DNA of 64,000 bases, taken from positions 8,499,001-8,563,000 of the forward strand of contig NZ_CP109178.1 in the NCBI RefSeq assembly GCF_036248255.1. The letters run 5' to 3'. The notes beneath the pieces are model-generated. The model ran no database searches, was not told the DNA's origin, and saw only the letters and a list, made by a program, of their open reading frames with translations. Source of the DNA: Streptomyces sp. NBC_01717. Its GTDB lineage: Bacteria; Actinomycetota; Actinomycetes; Streptomycetales; Streptomycetaceae. Of the stretch, positions 63,117 through 64,000 are shown in pieces. The translations under genes were made by a program, and so were the position numbers. Every line of letters begins with the position of its first letter. Position 1 is the first letter of the stretch.

Positions 63117-63986
63117 GTGAGCACACCGATCCCGATCGGCCCGCTCCCGGGCCCGTTGGTTGATGCCGACTGGCTTGAGCAGCGGCTGAGCGCGCCGGGC
63201 CTGGTGGTCTTCGACGCCTCCGTGGGCGCGCACCGGAGGGCAGAGCGGCGCATCCCCGGTGCACGTCCGTTCGACATCGACGGGGCACTGTCCGACCACG
63301 CCAACCCACTGCCTCACACGTTGCCGGCCGCCGACCGGTTCACCGAGGAGATGCGCTCCCTCGGTGTCAACGACGCTGACACCGTCGTCATCTACGACGG
63401 CGCGGGCATCTACTCCAGCGCCCGCGCCTGGTGGATGCTGCGGGTGATGGGATTTGATCAGGTTGCGGTGCTCGACGGTGGCCTACCTGCCTGGGCCGAG
63501 GCCGGGCTGCCGCTGGAGAGTGTCGGTTCCGCGCCCGCGCGGCCGCGCGGTGACTTCACCGCGCGGCCCCGTGCGGGGCTGGTAGTCGGCAGTGGTGAGG
63601 TGGTGCAGGCCCTGGCCGACCCGGCTTCGGTTGTCATCGACGCCCGTTCTCGGGGGCGGTTCTCAGGTGTGGCCGCCGAACCCCGCCCGGGGCTGCGCAG
63701 CGGCCATATGCCGGGGTCGGTGAACCTGCCCTTCACCGAGCTGCAGCACGACGGCCGGATGCTCCCGGAGCCGCAACTGCGTGCGGCCTTCTCCCATCTC
63801 ACCGGGGACCGGGAGCAGTTGGTCTTCAGTTGCGGGTCGGGCGTCACCGCCTGTGTGCTGGCGCTGGGGGCCGAAGTGGTGGGGTACCGCGAGCTGGCTG
63901 TGTACGACGGGTCGTGGAGCGAATGGGGGCTGCCCTCGGATCTGCCGGTCGTGACCGGCCCGGAGAGCAGGGGCCCGCTGTCGTGA
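63117..63986 (+). CDS. Sulfurtransferase (two rhodanese domains, mercaptopyruvate type)
   Basis: GTG 63117 follows GAGGAG; 289 residues. The N-terminal inactive rhodanese domain has RRIPGARPFDIDGALSDHAN and VVIYDGAGIYSSARAWWMLR. The C-terminal domain has VVIDARSRGRFSG and the active loop FSCGSGVTACVLAL with the catalytic Cys. CGSGVTA is the 3-mercaptopyruvate-sulfurtransferase-like loop. It moves sulfane sulfur to cyanide or thiols in the cytoplasm. The stop overlaps a possible next start (GTGA). Confidence 0.92.
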   Translation: MSTPIPIGPLPGPLVDADWLEQRLSAPGLVVFDASVGAHRRAERRIPGARPFDIDGALSDHANPLPHTLPAADRFTEEMRSLGVNDADTVVIYDGAGIYSSARAWWMLRVMGFDQVAVLDGGLPAWAEAGLPLESVGSAPARPRGDFTARPRAGLVVGSGEVVQALADPASVVIDARSRGRFSGVAAEPRPGLRSGHMPGSVNLPFTELQHDGRMLPEPQLRAAFSHLTGDREQLVFSCGSGVTACVLALGAEVVGYRELAVYDGSWSEWGLPSDLPVVTGPESRGPLS

Positions 63987-64000
63987 CGGTGTGCCTCTCC
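63983..64000 (+). other. Possible start of a coupled downstream gene (partial)
   Basis: GTG 63983 overlaps the sulfurtransferase stop in a GTGA. Only six codons lie in the window, so the product cannot be judged. Confidence 0.25.

Overview
The window reads as a high-GC, Streptomyces-like actinomycete. GTG starts and GTGA/ATGA start-stop overlaps are common. The families present fit as well: ANTAR/SpoIIE phosphatase, ROK regulator with a sugar ABC importer lacking its own ATPase, mycothiol-type DinB fold protein, XRE/MmyB regulators, secreted subtilase, and remnants of a telomere terminal protein (Tpg). Many decayed insertion sequences, a paired MITE and a tRNA-Gly attachment scar mark it as accessory DNA, probably a genomic island or chromosome-arm region. 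All calls are from reading the sequence; no database search was run.

Layout. 1-3.9 kb: the end of a hybrid histidine kinase, translationally coupled to an ANTAR-GAF-PAS-PAS-SpoIIE phosphatase. 3.9-6.2 kb: an IS5-family element with a -1 frameshift transposase that runs into the end of a DUF3626 gene, then a small Tudor-like protein. 6.5-17.5 kb: a divergent carbohydrate-uptake and breakdown locus. Two (alpha/alpha)6-barrel glycosidases, a TIM-barrel sugar isomerase/epimerase and a zinc-type dehydrogenase face a lipoprotein, two permeases, a ROK repressor and a Gfo/Idh/MocA oxidoreductase, across nested palindromes. 17.5-31 kb: methyltransferase, GH43 enzyme, DinB-like protein, and two inverted XRE paralogues facing a metallo-beta-lactamase-fold enzyme and an MFS pump. 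Between and after these lie integrase, Y-family polymerase, P450 and tpg remnants and MITE copy 1. The section ends with a P450 under a perfect palindrome.

31-48.5 kb: SARP and tpg pseudogenes, a 1238-residue secreted subtilase, and a membrane-anchored NB-ARC/TPR (STAND) protein with near-identical 126-bp repeats. Next come MITE copy 2 splitting a small membrane-protein gene, a PASTA-less Ser/Thr kinase and an SDR pseudogene. A compact GTP cyclohydrolase I - MFS - zinc-ribbon Nudix cassette and a small secreted protein follow. 48.7-54.9 kb: a coupled operon of a DUF7019-like protein, a 1447-residue kinase/WD40/TPR protein and an unknown protein, bracketed by 89-bp inverted IS5 scars. 55-64 kb: DUF1877, GNAT, an IS701-family element with perfect ends, the tRNA-Gly(CCC) 3' scar, a HAD-like protein, an FKBP, an ATP-grasp protein, several transposase/integrase scars and a rhodanese-type sulfurtransferase.

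The best candidates for something new are the kinase/WD40 operon with its mobile-looking borders, the pterin-type GCH-I/MFS/Nudix cassette, the STAND/TPR protein, and the glycoside locus.
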